Positions 1 through 8,164 of a DNA stretch of 34,915 nucleotides are shown here, one piece after another. The translations under genes were made by a program, and so were the position numbers. Source of the stretch: an uncultured SAR86 cluster bacterium (GTDB taxonomy: Bacteria; Pseudomonadota; Gammaproteobacteria; Magnimaribacterales; D2472); the NCBI GenBank assembly GCA_902511575.1, contig CABXFU010000013.1:1-34915 (forward strand), written 5' to 3'. The stretch's first letter is position 1; the number at the start of each line of letters is the position of its first letter. The notes beneath the pieces are model-generated. The model searched no databases and was not told the origin of the DNA. It saw nothing but the letters and a program-made list of their open reading frames with translations.

Positions 1-1
1 C

Positions 2-409
2 AGTAAGTGTCCGGTCAGTTCTCAATGCTTGTCTGCATTTAAGGTTAGATCAGTTAAAAAAAATAAGGCTGTTATAGTAAAAAAAGTAATAGTTATGAAT
101 TTATCATTAATACAAACTAAGAAATCTTTATTACTTATGAAGAATGAAACTGATTCAATATGGAAAAATCTTTGGCTGCCTTTTCACTCAGGATCTATAA
201 AAAATCACATCAAAAATTTTAAGCTAACAGCTAATCAAAAAATTAATCATGAGCTTACGCATAGAAAGCTGGAAATAAATTTAAAAACCTATAGCTCGGC
301 AAAAGAGCTGGAAATAAAAACCAATCAAACATATAAATGGATAAAAAAGGATAGAATAGAAGAATATGGACTACCAAAACCCATTAGCAAGGTAATTAAA
401 GAATTATGA
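2..409 (+). CDS. mutY: A/G-specific adenine glycosylase MutY, C-terminal part (5' end outside window)
   Basis: The reading frame is open from base 2, so the gene enters from the left edge. The first visible residues read SKCPVSSQC, which matches the last two cysteines (C-x5-C) of the MutY 4Fe-4S cluster. About 120 residues follow that resemble the Nudix-like C-terminal domain used to recognise 8-oxoG (WKNLWLPFHS is like the WGGLWCFPQ segment of MutY; a late FKLTANQKINHELTH stretch is like the 'HTFSHF' strand). MutY removes adenine mispaired with 8-oxoguanine in base excision repair. An ATG at 29 is not a real start, because the cluster cysteines lie upstream of it in frame. The stop overlaps the yggX start (ATGA at 406-409), and mutY-yggX is a conserved gammaproteobacterial pair. 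The C-domain is divergent, so identification rests on the cysteines plus the neighbour. Confidence 0.85.
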   Translation, partial: SKCPVSSQCLSAFKVRSVKKNKAVIVKKVIVMNLSLIQTKKSLLLMKNETDSIWKNLWLPFHSGSIKNHIKNFKLTANQKINHELTHRKLEINLKTYSSAKELEIKTNQTYKWIKKDRIEEYGLPKPISKVIKEL

Positions 410-675
410 GCACAACTGTTTTCTGTAAAAAATTTCAAAAAGATTTACCAGCCATGACAGTACCGCCGATGCCTGGGCCTAAAGGCAAGGAATTAATGGA
501 GACTGTATCTCAAGAAGCATGGGAATCTTGGAAATCATATCAAACAACTCTTATTAATGAAAAACACTTAGACTTATCTCAAGCTGATGCGCGCTCTTGG
601 TTGCTAGAGCAGATGGAAAAATTCTTTAATAATGAGGAAGTCGAGCAAGCTTCAGGTTTTAAGGCAATAGACTAA
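406..675 (+). CDS. yggX: YggX-type Fe(2+)-trafficking / oxidative damage protection protein
   Basis: A cytosolic protein of 89 aa, close to the 91 aa of E. coli YggX. It has the family signatures: an N-terminal (S)TTVFCKKFQK with the conserved Cys at position 7, then PGPKGKEL, the SQEAWESWKSYQTTLINEK block and the downstream LLEQMEKFF helix. YggX is linked in enterics to protecting Fe-S proteins from oxidants and to iron trafficking. It is translationally coupled to mutY through the ATGA overlap, and MutY is itself an Fe-S enzyme. Its TAA stop shares four bases with the TAG of the convergent SDR gene. Confidence 0.95.
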   Translation: MSTTVFCKKFQKDLPAMTVPPMPGPKGKELMETVSQEAWESWKSYQTTLINEKHLDLSQADARSWLLEQMEKFFNNEEVEQASGFKAID

Positions 676-1436
676 CTATTCCACCAAGCTGTATCTGAGA
701 AAGCTCTAATATCCACTTCGTGACTCCATGCCGATCGATGCTGTTGGGATAAATAATAGTAAGTTTCAGCAACGCTTTCAGGCAAAACAAGGCCATCATG
801 CTCCATACCCTTTGTCTCTCTGAGTTGTTGAAATAATTCCTCTCCAAGCATCTTCCCCAATGTATCTGGAGCATCAACCATTCCATCCACTACAATGTGT
901 GCCACATGAATTCCCTTTGGAGCAAACTCAGCATTTAAAGTTTGGCATAACATTCTTCTGCCACCCATTGCAGCAGCATGAGAGTGCTGATTCTTATTTC
1001 CACGCATGGCAGCAGTAGCAGAAGTAACAAGGAATGTCCCTGAGCCTCTTTCTTCCATGATGGGCATCAAGACTTTTGCAACTCTAAATAATCCCAAATC
1101 TGCCATTCTCCAGCCCCACTCAAATTCTTTTAATGTTGTTTCATTGAGTAACTTCATTCCAGTTTGAGCGCCAAGGTTATACACAAGAACCTCAATTGGT
1201 CCCACATCTTTTTCTATGTTGATGATTAATTCTTCAAGAACATTTTCTTCAATCGCATTAATGAGATATCCGCTAGCAGAGCCACCTTTTTCTTCAATAT
1301 TTGATACCAGGTTATCTAATCCATCCTGATCGGACCTTCTGCATAAACACGAGTGGTAGCCTTCTTGAGCAAATTTTGTTGCTACAGTTCCGCCGATGCC
1401 AGCACCGGCACCCAAAACTAAGCAAACTGGCTTCAT
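672..1436 (-). CDS. SDR-family protein with degenerate catalytic residues
   Basis: A 254-aa Rossmann-fold protein of the short-chain dehydrogenase/reductase family. The N-terminal dinucleotide-binding motif GAGAGIG is at residues 9-15. The NNAG position reads YNLGA (86-90), the active-site Ser region is VTSA (137-140), and the segment after the active site (FAPKGIHVAHIVVDG) is typical. At the Tyr-x3-Lys position the sequence is HAAAM (about 153-157), so both the Tyr and the Lys seem to be lost. Related atypical SDRs often lack the Tyr, but loss of the Lys is more radical, so it may be a divergent reductase or a non-catalytic nucleotide-binding protein. It lies 6 nt downstream of the amidohydrolase gene and is probably co-transcribed with it. 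Substrate unknown. Confidence 0.85.
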   Translation of the reverse strand: MKPVCLVLGAGAGIGGTVATKFAQEGYHSCLCRRSDQDGLDNLVSNIEEKGGSASGYLINAIEENVLEELIINIEKDVGPIEVLVYNLGAQTGMKLLNETTLKEFEWGWRMADLGLFRVAKVLMPIMEERGSGTFLVTSATAAMRGNKNQHSHAAAMGGRRMLCQTLNAEFAPKGIHVAHIVVDGMVDAPDTLGKMLGEELFQQLRETKGMEHDGLVLPESVAETYYYLSQQHRSAWSHEVDIRAFSDTAWWNS

Positions 1437-1442
1437 GATGAC

Positions 1443-3350
1443 TTAGGTCTCAGAAACGATTGTAGTTTTCATAGACTTTCCAGTGAGTCTCCAAACCAAA
1501 CTTAAGACTTTAACGGCCAAAAGACGAATGGTCTTATCGAACAATGAAACTTCTGATATGCCTGTCTTTACTTCACAAATTTGTTTCCCTCTAATCAGTT
1601 TTCCTGGCAGTGATCCATTTGCTTTGCCGTTTTCAGAAACTACTTGACCATTTTTTATGGTGGCAATATAGCCTGTAGCATCTTGTACTAAGCGCCTTCC
1701 GCCTAAAGGAAGGTCATGAATCATTGTGGGATGACTTACATTCAACTTATCAAAATCAATAATATTGATGTCTGCTAACATGCCAGATTTTATTTCGCCT
1801 CTATCAAATAAACCAAAAGTCTCAGCTGTGTCTTTAGTTTGTTTCTTGATCAACATCTCTAATGGAAACTTTCTGCCTGCCTCTCTGTCTCTTCCCCAAT
1901 GTGAAATATTGGTTGTTGGCATGCTCGCGTCACAAATCAGTCCGCAATGAGCGCCACCATCGCTTCCCCCAGCAACGGATGACTTTAATCTATAGGCCTG
2001 TTCAACAAAATCCAGCTTATATTTTTCATATGGTGTGAAAGCAGCATAAATTAAATTGGTGCCTTGATTTTGAAGCATCTCATCATACATAACCTCAAGC
2101 TCAGAAATATCTTTTCTTGAGGCTATAGCAGCAATGCTATCTTCTTCTTTGGGTTCATAATTTGGAGGAGTCCCGAGGATAAATTGAGTTTTGTAGTTTG
2201 AGGTTATAGTTGTGGGGAGTGCTACATCTTGAGCAATTTCTTCTCTGGTTTTATTAGAAGGATTATCTGCAAGTCTTGTCCTTATTTCGGACTCAAAGTC
2301 TGGTTCTTGGCTAAGTAGTTTTTCTTTAAAAAGGGGATCTTTTAAAATTTTGAATTTTTGATCCATGGGTAGATCAGCTATTTCTTTGAAAGCAGGAAAT
2401 TGCATGAATGGATTGACTGAAGTTTCCCAGCCAAACATTAAACCAACATTTCTACCTGGGAATTGGGGTCGAATATTCTTACCTTTGAGAAAGTGCTCCT
2501 CAGAAAATAAAATTGTTTTTACTGCGTCGCCTTTGGTTTGCAGGAAGGTTAATCCACAATCACTTTTTTTAACATATTCCTTCATCCAAGACATTTCCAT
2601 CTCTTCATCAAGCCAATCAGATGTTATTTCTAGAGTTCCTTCTCCAGCTTTATCTACTCCAAATGCAAGAGCTCGCATCTCTTCCGAACTTGCTTCCGTA
2701 CCAGGTACATATTTACCATATATGTCTCTATGTAGAACAGTCCTGGAGGTACTAAATCCTAGAGCCCCAGCCTTTATAGCTTCAGTGACAAGTTCTGACA
2801 TTTTGCTGATCTCTTCCTCAGATGCGTCTACTTGATTTTGACATCTTTCATAACCCATTACATAACTTCTTAAAGGCCCATGACCCATCATAAATCCAAC
2901 ATCCATGACGAATTCTTTTTTATCAATGGCGTCTAGAAATTCTGGAAAAGTCTCCCAATCCCAATCAATTCCCTCATGCAAGGCTGAACCTGGGATATCT
3001 TCAACGCCCTCCATGAGTTGAATCAGAAAGTTTTCGTCTCCTGGGCGAACTGGAGCAAAGCCCACTCCACAATTTCCCATTACAGCTGTTGTTACACCAT
3101 GCCAGCTTGAAGGAGTGAGATATGGATCCCAGGATACCTGTCCGTCGTAGTGAGTGTGAATATCAACCCAGCCAGGCGTCACCAAATTTCCTTTTGCATC
3201 GAACTCTTCTTTGCCTGAGCTCTCAATCTTCCCAACTGATGTAATTTTTCCACCATCAATAGCAATATCACCAAAGAATGGTCTTTTACCTGATCCATCT
3301 AAAATCTTGCCGTTACGTATTACAAGATCATGTAAATTATTTGTTTCCAT
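1443..3350 (-). CDS. N-acyl-D-amino-acid deacylase / D-aminoacylase-like amidohydrolase
   Basis: A 635-aa metal-dependent amidohydrolase. The N-terminal beta-sandwich segment (LVIRNGKILDGSG) is followed by the HTHYDGQ metal motif (His65, His67). MGNCGVGFAP carries Cys94, which matches the metal-bridging Cys of D-aminoacylases. A late GGSDGGAH supplies the catalytic Asp region, and the C-terminal GMLADINIID strand closes the sandwich domain. The family hydrolyses N-acyl-D-amino acids or related cyclic amides in the cytosol. At 635 aa it is longer than the roughly 480-570 aa of characterised enzymes, and the last 40 residues contain a hydrophobic helix. The substrate cannot be assigned. It leads a two-gene operon with the SDR, and a perfect inverted repeat lies in its promoter region. 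No Shine-Dalgarno is visible before the ATG. Confidence 0.88.
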   Translation of the reverse strand: METNNLHDLVIRNGKILDGSGKRPFFGDIAIDGGKITSVGKIESSGKEEFDAKGNLVTPGWVDIHTHYDGQVSWDPYLTPSSWHGVTTAVMGNCGVGFAPVRPGDENFLIQLMEGVEDIPGSALHEGIDWDWETFPEFLDAIDKKEFVMDVGFMMGHGPLRSYVMGYERCQNQVDASEEEISKMSELVTEAIKAGALGFSTSRTVLHRDIYGKYVPGTEASSEEMRALAFGVDKAGEGTLEITSDWLDEEMEMSWMKEYVKKSDCGLTFLQTKGDAVKTILFSEEHFLKGKNIRPQFPGRNVGLMFGWETSVNPFMQFPAFKEIADLPMDQKFKILKDPLFKEKLLSQEPDFESEIRTRLADNPSNKTREEIAQDVALPTTITSNYKTQFILGTPPNYEPKEEDSIAAIASRKDISELEVMYDEMLQNQGTNLIYAAFTPYEKYKLDFVEQAYRLKSSVAGGSDGGAHCGLICDASMPTTNISHWGRDREAGRKFPLEMLIKKQTKDTAETFGLFDRGEIKSGMLADINIIDFDKLNVSHPTMIHDLPLGGRRLVQDATGYIATIKNGQVVSENGKANGSLPGKLIRGKQICEVKTGISEVSLFDKTIRLLAVKVLSLVWRLTGKSMKTTIVSET

Positions 3351-3399
3351 AGTATTAATTTAACTTTAAATTCATCATTAATATAGCTATAGCTTATCT

Positions 3400-3420
3400 A
3401 TTGACATATTCTATGTCAAT
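3400..3420. promoter_or_regulatory. Perfect 9-bp inverted repeat (putative operator) upstream of the amidohydrolase gene
   Basis: ATTGACATA-TTC-TATGTCAAT forms a perfect palindrome with 9-bp arms and a 3-bp centre, about 50-70 bp upstream of the amidohydrolase ATG at 3350. Read on the minus strand, the distal arm contains TTGACA (3414-3419), a consensus -35 hexamer, so a bound dimeric regulator could occlude it. The matching -10 is weak. No U-tract follows the repeat on either strand, so it does not look like a terminator. No regulator gene is adjacent. Confidence 0.55.
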
Positions 3421-3457
3421 TGTTTCTAATTGACCGTAGTTTTTGGTTAAGCCGGCC

Positions 3458-4882
3458 TTAATTTGTTATATTTTTATTTGTGAGAAATATTTCTATCTCA
3501 CCGCTTATGTTGGCTTGAAGAGGAAACATTACCAAATCAAAAGTGCCATTTGAATCAATATCAGATAGATAACCTTGAGAACCATCATTCAAACTGAACG
3601 TAGGCCAGGTTGAGGTATCCAAATTAAAGTAAAAGCCTCCTGAATTTATATAAACTTCTGGTACGCCTTGATTGTTATCTTGATCATTCCAAGGCTGACT
3701 AAATACTTGAGCAACTATATCGCTCATATTGTCATTATTAATATCAATGCAATCAAAAAAATTGAAGTTATGATTGATTTCTTCTCCAATTATCTCCAAC
3801 TCCTTTTTAATCAGCTCTTTGTTAACAATTTCATAAAAAGCAAAAAGGACCACTGGATCAGTTTCTGTTTCTGAGTAGAAGCCTCCTTCAATAATTTCTC
3901 CAGATCTAAGTTTGCTAGCATTAATTGTTGCAATGATCAGATCATCCTGACGACACATTTCTGATGTCATCCCATCGAAGTAATTCTCTCCACGAATGTT
4001 ATAAACCCCGAGCTCATTATATTTTCCTGTTCCTTGATTATTCCAGCTCTCAAAATTTACTTTAAAGCTCTCTTCAATCATTAATGAAGAAATCGTCTCA
4101 TTGTTTTCTCTTAGCTCTAATCCCTGAAGTCCATTGCGTCTCACACTATTAATTATGTAATCGTCATAAACCAAAAAACTTGCAAAACTTAAATCCAAAT
4201 ATTGCTCAGATATATCAATCCATGTTGTGTCAACGAACTTGAAGGCTTGTGAGCTATGCCCACCAAATAAAACAATGTTGTCTTTCACTTGTACAGAGTG
4301 CCCCCAATCAGGGTTGCCTAATCGCTGAATGCTATAGCCGGACTCATGACTCATTAATATTGAGGGCTGGGCATAATTTGCAATCATGGATTCATAATCA
4401 TAAGAGGCCCTACCATCTTCCCAGTTCATGGCAAAAGCAAAGTCATCTTTACCATCACCATTTAAATCGCCTCTTGAGTATTTTCTACTAGCACCACCTA
4501 ACTGCGGATTTACCGATCCAAAGACCTCAATGTTGTCTATGAGATAACCTCCAAATCCATCGCTAAGATATGCTACAAGAGCATCTTGAACAGGCTGATC
4601 ATCAAACTCTGCAGGAGTTAGAGAGTCACACCAAAAATGCGCAATAAAATCCATGTAATGATCATTATTAATTTTTACTGGGATTAAAAATTGGAATGAG
4701 GGCTTATTGCATGCTTGAGAATAGTAACTAACAGCATCAATCAATTTAATGGGAGTGTCTTTGAAAAGAGGTTGGGGAGGAATATTTTGCGAAAGTGTGA
4801 GCGGCGAATCTGAGGATGAGCCGCCTCCTCCACCACAATTTATTATCAATAATAAGGATAATACTTTATAAAAAGATCTCAT
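3458..4882 (-). CDS. FG-GAP/VCBS-type repeat lipoprotein
   Basis: A 474-aa exported protein. The N-terminal hydrophobic stretch ends at a Cys (position about 16), directly followed by five Gly and three Ser. This is the layout of a lipoprotein with a flexible tether, although the residue before the Cys is Asn rather than the usual Gly/Ala/Ser. Three Asp-rich loops are visible: DLNGDGKDDF (about residue 138), DINNDNMSDI (about 376) and DIDSNGTFDL (about 441). These are calcium-binding loops of the FG-GAP/VCBS beta-propeller kind. Probable role is cell-surface or periplasmic adhesion, or binding of a polymer. No enzyme motif is seen. It lies 42 bp downstream of tRNA-Phe on the same strand, so it could share the tRNA promoter. 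Family assignment is fair; function is unknown. Confidence 0.75.
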   Translation of the reverse strand: MRSFYKVLSLLLIINCGGGGGSSSDSPLTLSQNIPPQPLFKDTPIKLIDAVSYYSQACNKPSFQFLIPVKINNDHYMDFIAHFWCDSLTPAEFDDQPVQDALVAYLSDGFGGYLIDNIEVFGSVNPQLGGASRKYSRGDLNGDGKDDFAFAMNWEDGRASYDYESMIANYAQPSILMSHESGYSIQRLGNPDWGHSVQVKDNIVLFGGHSSQAFKFVDTTWIDISEQYLDLSFASFLVYDDYIINSVRRNGLQGLELRENNETISSLMIEESFKVNFESWNNQGTGKYNELGVYNIRGENYFDGMTSEMCRQDDLIIATINASKLRSGEIIEGGFYSETETDPVVLFAFYEIVNKELIKKELEIIGEEINHNFNFFDCIDINNDNMSDIVAQVFSQPWNDQDNNQGVPEVYINSGGFYFNLDTSTWPTFSLNDGSQGYLSDIDSNGTFDLVMFPLQANISGEIEIFLTNKNITN

Positions 4883-4924
4883 TTACATAGAGATTATTGC
4901 TTAGAAAAATAAAGAATAATAGAG

Positions 4925-5000
4925 TGGTGCCCAGAGGTGGAATCGAACCACCGACACAAGGATTTTCAGTCCTTTGCTCTACCGACTGAGCTATCTGGGC
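4925..5000 (-). tRNA. tRNA-Phe (anticodon GAA)
   Basis: Read on the minus strand, a 76-nt cloverleaf begins GCCCAGA and ends TCTGGGC-A-CCA, with a perfect 7-bp acceptor stem and an encoded CCA. The D-arm GCTCAGTCGGTAGAGC, an anticodon stem AAGGA/TCCTT around loop CTGAAAA (anticodon GAA) and a T-arm with GGTTCGATTCC are all present. No integrase or att-like duplication is seen beside it. Confidence 0.97.
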
Positions 5001-5015
5001 ATTTGAAGATGATGA

Positions 5016-5021
5016 ATTATA
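5016..5021 (-). promoter_or_regulatory. Putative -10 element of the tRNA-Phe promoter
   Basis: On the minus strand TATAAT lies 15 nt upstream of the mature tRNA 5' end, which would give a leader of roughly 8 nt. The -35 position (TTCTCG) is poor. It sits in the 69-bp gap shared with the divergent PLP-enzyme gene, so the two promoters would be interleaved. Confidence 0.4.
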
Positions 5022-5069
5022 ACTGAACTGTGCTTAGTCGAGAATACTTAGTTCGTATAAAATAAATGG

Positions 5070-6242
5070 ATGTTAATTGATCATTTTCATAATTTAAACA
5101 AAGTACGAAGCCCTTATTCGGACGAACTCAAATCAATTCTCAATCTTCTAGATTCTAGACAAGCATTTGATGAGATTTCTACATGGGATGGATATAAGCC
5201 AACTCCCCTACTTGCTTTAAAGTACATAGCTTTACAAACTGGAGTAAAAAAAATCTATTATAAAGATGAAAGTTCTAGATTTGGATTAGGCAGTTTTAAG
5301 GCATTGGGCGGTACATATGGGGTTTTAAAATTTATCCAGGATGAATTAAAAAAAGATATTGGAAGTAACGTAACATTAGAAGATATTCGCAAGGGAAAAT
5401 ACAAAGAGAAAATTTCAAGATACACGGTGACAACTGCAACAGATGGCAATCATGGTCGTTCCGTTGCCTATGGAGCCAAATTATTTGGATGCAAGTGTCA
5501 AATATATATTCATGCAGAAGTGAGTTTAGGGCGTCAAGATGCGATGGAGCATCTTGATGCAAATGTTATACGAGTAAATGGAAACTATGACGAGTCACTT
5601 AGGGTTTGCAAAAAAGAATCTAAGCTAAATAACTGGCATATTATTTCCGATACTTCGTATCCTGGGTATACAAAATATCCGAGAGACATAATGGCTGGAT
5701 ACAATGTCATGTCTGAAGAAATTGCCTTTCAATTAGAAAAAATTGAGATGCCTACCCATATATTTCTGCAAGGTGGGGTTGGTTCATTTCCTGGTGCAAT
5801 ATGCGCATACTTCTGGGAAAAATTTCCTAACAGCAATATTAAGTTCATTGTTGTTGAATCTGAGCATGCCCCATGCCTCATTCAAAGTGCTCAAAACAAT
5901 CAAATGACGTCAGTAAATATTAAAAAAGAAACAATGATGGCTGGTTTATCATGTGGCGAACCATCACTTCTGGGATGGGAAATTCTAAGCATTGGAGCTG
6001 ATGATTTTGTTTCTATTTCCGATCAATTGATACCATCAACGATGAGGATGCTTGCAAACAATAAACCCCCGATTGAAGCAGGAGAATCTTCAGTTGCTGG
6101 CCTTGTAGCATTAATAGAAATTATGAAGACCCAAGATATCGCAAAAAAACTTGAACTAGGCTCTGATAGTATCGTCTTATTATTTGGAACTGAGGGAGCC
6201 ACAGATCCAGAAATCTATAATTCTATTATCAAGGCAAGCTAG
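5070..6242 (+). CDS. Diaminopropionate ammonia-lyase-like PLP enzyme (fold type II)
   Basis: A 390-aa cytosolic enzyme of the tryptophan-synthase-beta/threonine-dehydratase superfamily. The cofactor lysine lies in RFGLGSFKALGG (Lys77). TATDGNHGR (122-130) is the substrate-carboxylate loop, and LQGGVGS (233-239) is the phosphate-binding Gly loop. RFGL-FK-LGG, the NYDE segment, PTHIFLQGGVG, the SEHAPC-SAQ block and SCGEPS together resemble diaminopropionate ammonia-lyase (YgeX/DpaL), which splits 2,3-diaminopropionate (and often D-serine) to pyruvate and ammonia. Related lyases acting on hydroxyaspartate or threonine cannot be excluded. The length is normal (about 400 aa). A TATAAA at 5056-5061 lies only 8 nt before the ATG and no Shine-Dalgarno is seen. 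Confidence 0.8.
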   Translation: MLIDHFHNLNKVRSPYSDELKSILNLLDSRQAFDEISTWDGYKPTPLLALKYIALQTGVKKIYYKDESSRFGLGSFKALGGTYGVLKFIQDELKKDIGSNVTLEDIRKGKYKEKISRYTVTTATDGNHGRSVAYGAKLFGCKCQIYIHAEVSLGRQDAMEHLDANVIRVNGNYDESLRVCKKESKLNNWHIISDTSYPGYTKYPRDIMAGYNVMSEEIAFQLEKIEMPTHIFLQGGVGSFPGAICAYFWEKFPNSNIKFIVVESEHAPCLIQSAQNNQMTSVNIKKETMMAGLSCGEPSLLGWEILSIGADDFVSISDQLIPSTMRMLANNKPPIEAGESSVAGLVALIEIMKTQDIAKKLELGSDSIVLLFGTEGATDPEIYNSIIKAS

Positions 6243-6286
6243 ACTCAAAATTTCACAGATTTTTAAATTTGCCCTAAACTAAATAA

Positions 6287-7174
6287 ATGGGAATTGAACA
6301 TGTAAGTCCAGATACGGACACAAATAAGATTTTAGAAATCATTGAGCGAGATGCGGCGGTTGTCATTGATAACGTCTTATCATCAAAAGATCTCGATGAT
6401 ATTAAAAATGAACTCAAACCCTACCTTCAAAATGATATTGAAGGTGATAATGAATTCACTGGATTTCAAACAAAACGAGTTGGCGCGCTCATGGCGAGAT
6501 CTCCCAAGTGTCGTGAGTTAGCACTCGATCCGACAATCAATGCTCTATCATCAAAATTTTTAGAGCCTCACTGTGATGGCTACCAACTCCATTTCACATC
6601 TGCAATTTCTATCGGTCCCAATGAAACACCTCAAATCCTTCATAGAGATCGAGGAGTATGGGGAGGATATGTACCAAGGAAAATAGAAACACAATTTAGT
6701 ACTGTGTGGGCCATAACAGATTTCACTAAAGAAAATGGTGCCACCCAAGTTGTCCCAGGTTCACACAAATGGGATAAAGAAAGAATGCCTCTCGATGAAG
6801 AAATTGAAAATGCAGAAATGAGTGCAGGTTCAGTATTTATTTATACTGGATCTGTCATGCATGGTGGCGGAGCCAATCAGACATCAGAAAATAGACTCGG
6901 TGTTTTTTTGCACTATGCTCCAAATTGGTTAAGACAAGAAGAAAATCAATACCTCTCCTGTCCTCCTTCAATAGCGAAAGAGCTAGAGCCTGAACTTCGA
7001 GATCTGATGGGTTATTCGCAAGGCGGCTATGTTTTGGGATTCTTTACTGACCCAACAGATACTGAAGGAAAATTTGAATCTGTATCCCCCAAAAAACTCT
7101 TTGGGGAAGATGCTGATCCCTTTAAAATTGCTTCATCTGAGGAGCTGGTTAAAAGCTCTACCAAAAAAAATTAA
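6287..7174 (+). CDS. Phytanoyl-CoA dioxygenase (PhyH) family protein
   Basis: A 295-aa Fe(II)/2-oxoglutarate-dependent oxygenase. The facial triad is visible: ILHRDRG gives His119-x-Asp121 and the distal His is in VMHGGGAN (His192). Arg203 in SENRLG would bind 2-oxoglutarate. The QVVPGSHKWD block is a PhyH hallmark. Members hydroxylate aliphatic carbons of diverse small molecules, and marine gammaproteobacteria often carry many paralogues, so the substrate is not predictable. It lies 44 nt after the PLP-lyase gene on the same strand. A TAAACT just before the ATG, with no Shine-Dalgarno, could be a -10 for a leaderless transcript. Confidence 0.85.
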   Translation: MGIEHVSPDTDTNKILEIIERDAAVVIDNVLSSKDLDDIKNELKPYLQNDIEGDNEFTGFQTKRVGALMARSPKCRELALDPTINALSSKFLEPHCDGYQLHFTSAISIGPNETPQILHRDRGVWGGYVPRKIETQFSTVWAITDFTKENGATQVVPGSHKWDKERMPLDEEIENAEMSAGSVFIYTGSVMHGGGANQTSENRLGVFLHYAPNWLRQEENQYLSCPPSIAKELEPELRDLMGYSQGGYVLGFFTDPTDTEGKFESVSPKKLFGEDADPFKIASSEELVKSSTKKN

Positions 7175-7204
7175 TAGCATTTCACTTAACTCAAACATTT
7201 CTCT

Positions 7205-8164
7205 ATGACAGAACCTCTAAACCTTTATCCAGCAATTAAACCCTATGAAACTGGTTACATGATTGTGGGAGAGCATGAAATTTATTATGAACAATGTGGT
7301 AACCCAAATGGAAAACCTGCTGTCTTTTTACATGGTGGGCCTGGTGGAGGTGGAAGTGAAGCCGTCAGAAGATTTTTTAATCCGGAAGCCTACAGAATCA
7401 TTGTGTTTGATCAAAGAGGATGTGGCAGAAGTAAGCCTCATGCCTGTTTAACCAATAACACAACTTGGGATCTGGTGGCGGATATTGAATCTTTGAAACA
7501 AAAATTAGGTATAGATAAATGGCTGGTTTTTGGGGGTTCATGGGGCAGCACTCTAGCACTCGCTTACGCTCAAACTCATCCAGATTCAGTGAGTGAAATG
7601 GTCCTGCGTGGAATTTTCATGCTGAGGAAAAAAGAACTAGATTGGTTCTATCAAGATGGAGCTAGTCGAATTTTTCCAGAGGCATGGAAAAATTTTATTA
7701 ATCAAATTGATGAATCAAAAAGAGATAATTTAATGCAGGCCTATCATGAAATTTTTGTAGGGTCAGATCAACAAAAAAGCTTAGATGCTGCTATTGCTTG
7801 GTCTAAATGGGAAGCAGCTTGCAGCAGCATAGATTACTCTCCTGAGAGAGTTGAGGAATTCTCAAACCCGAAATTTGCCCTAGCTTTTGCACTCATTGAA
7901 AATCATTATTTTATGAATGCAGGTTTCTTAAACCACGAAAATCAATTATTGGATGATGTGGAAAAAATTAGATCGATTCCCACAATTATTGTTCAGGGTA
8001 GATATGACATTGTGTGTCCGGCTGGAACAGCCTATGAACTTTCGCAGCGATGGCCAGAAGCTTCTTTGGTTGTTGCACCTTTTTCTGGCCACTCAGCTTT
8101 TGAAAAAGAAGTCACACATGAACTAATTTTAGCGACTAATAAATTTGCAGGTGTTAAAAATTAA
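7205..8164 (+). CDS. pip: Proline iminopeptidase (alpha/beta hydrolase, peptidase S33)
   Basis: A 319-aa cytosolic exopeptidase that removes N-terminal proline. The oxyanion-hole loop is HGGPGGGG (43-50), followed by VFDQRGCGRS (67-76). The nucleophile elbow GGSWGS gives Ser112, Asp268 is in QGRYDIVCP, and His296 is in FSGHSAFE, so the whole triad is present. Length and order match bacterial Pip (about 310-320 aa). It fits peptide scavenging alongside the neighbouring catabolic genes. Its 3' end overlaps the convergent FAD monooxygenase gene by 11 bp, with no terminator between them. No Shine-Dalgarno is obvious before the ATG. Confidence 0.95.
   Translation: MTEPLNLYPAIKPYETGYMIVGEHEIYYEQCGNPNGKPAVFLHGGPGGGGSEAVRRFFNPEAYRIIVFDQRGCGRSKPHACLTNNTTWDLVADIESLKQKLGIDKWLVFGGSWGSTLALAYAQTHPDSVSEMVLRGIFMLRKKELDWFYQDGASRIFPEAWKNFINQIDESKRDNLMQAYHEIFVGSDQQKSLDAAIAWSKWEAACSSIDYSPERVEEFSNPKFALAFALIENHYFMNAGFLNHENQLLDDVEKIRSIPTIIVQGRYDIVCPAGTAYELSQRWPEASLVVAPFSGHSAFEKEVTHELILATNKFAGVKN

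Noticed and set aside
29-31. Start codon for a separate small gene at the left edge
   Set aside because: The frame is open to the edge and the preceding codons encode the MutY iron-sulfur cysteines, so it is a partial mutY.
2365-2835. A 156-codon open frame on the plus strand inside the amidohydrolase gene
   Set aside because: It is antisense to a strongly supported enzyme, has no Shine-Dalgarno and no recognisable motif.
3401-3430. A rightward promoter (TTGACA with TCTAAT) in the gap before the lipoprotein gene
   Set aside because: No plus-strand gene follows; the hexamer is explained by the symmetry of the palindrome.
3430-3457. Terminator after the lipoprotein gene (TTAAGCCGGCCTTAA)
   Set aside because: The stem is only five base pairs and no U-tract follows on the minus strand.
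4925-5069. tRNA-Phe as the attachment site of a genomic island
   Set aside because: No integrase, direct repeat of the tRNA 3' end, or phage/plasmid gene is seen on either side.
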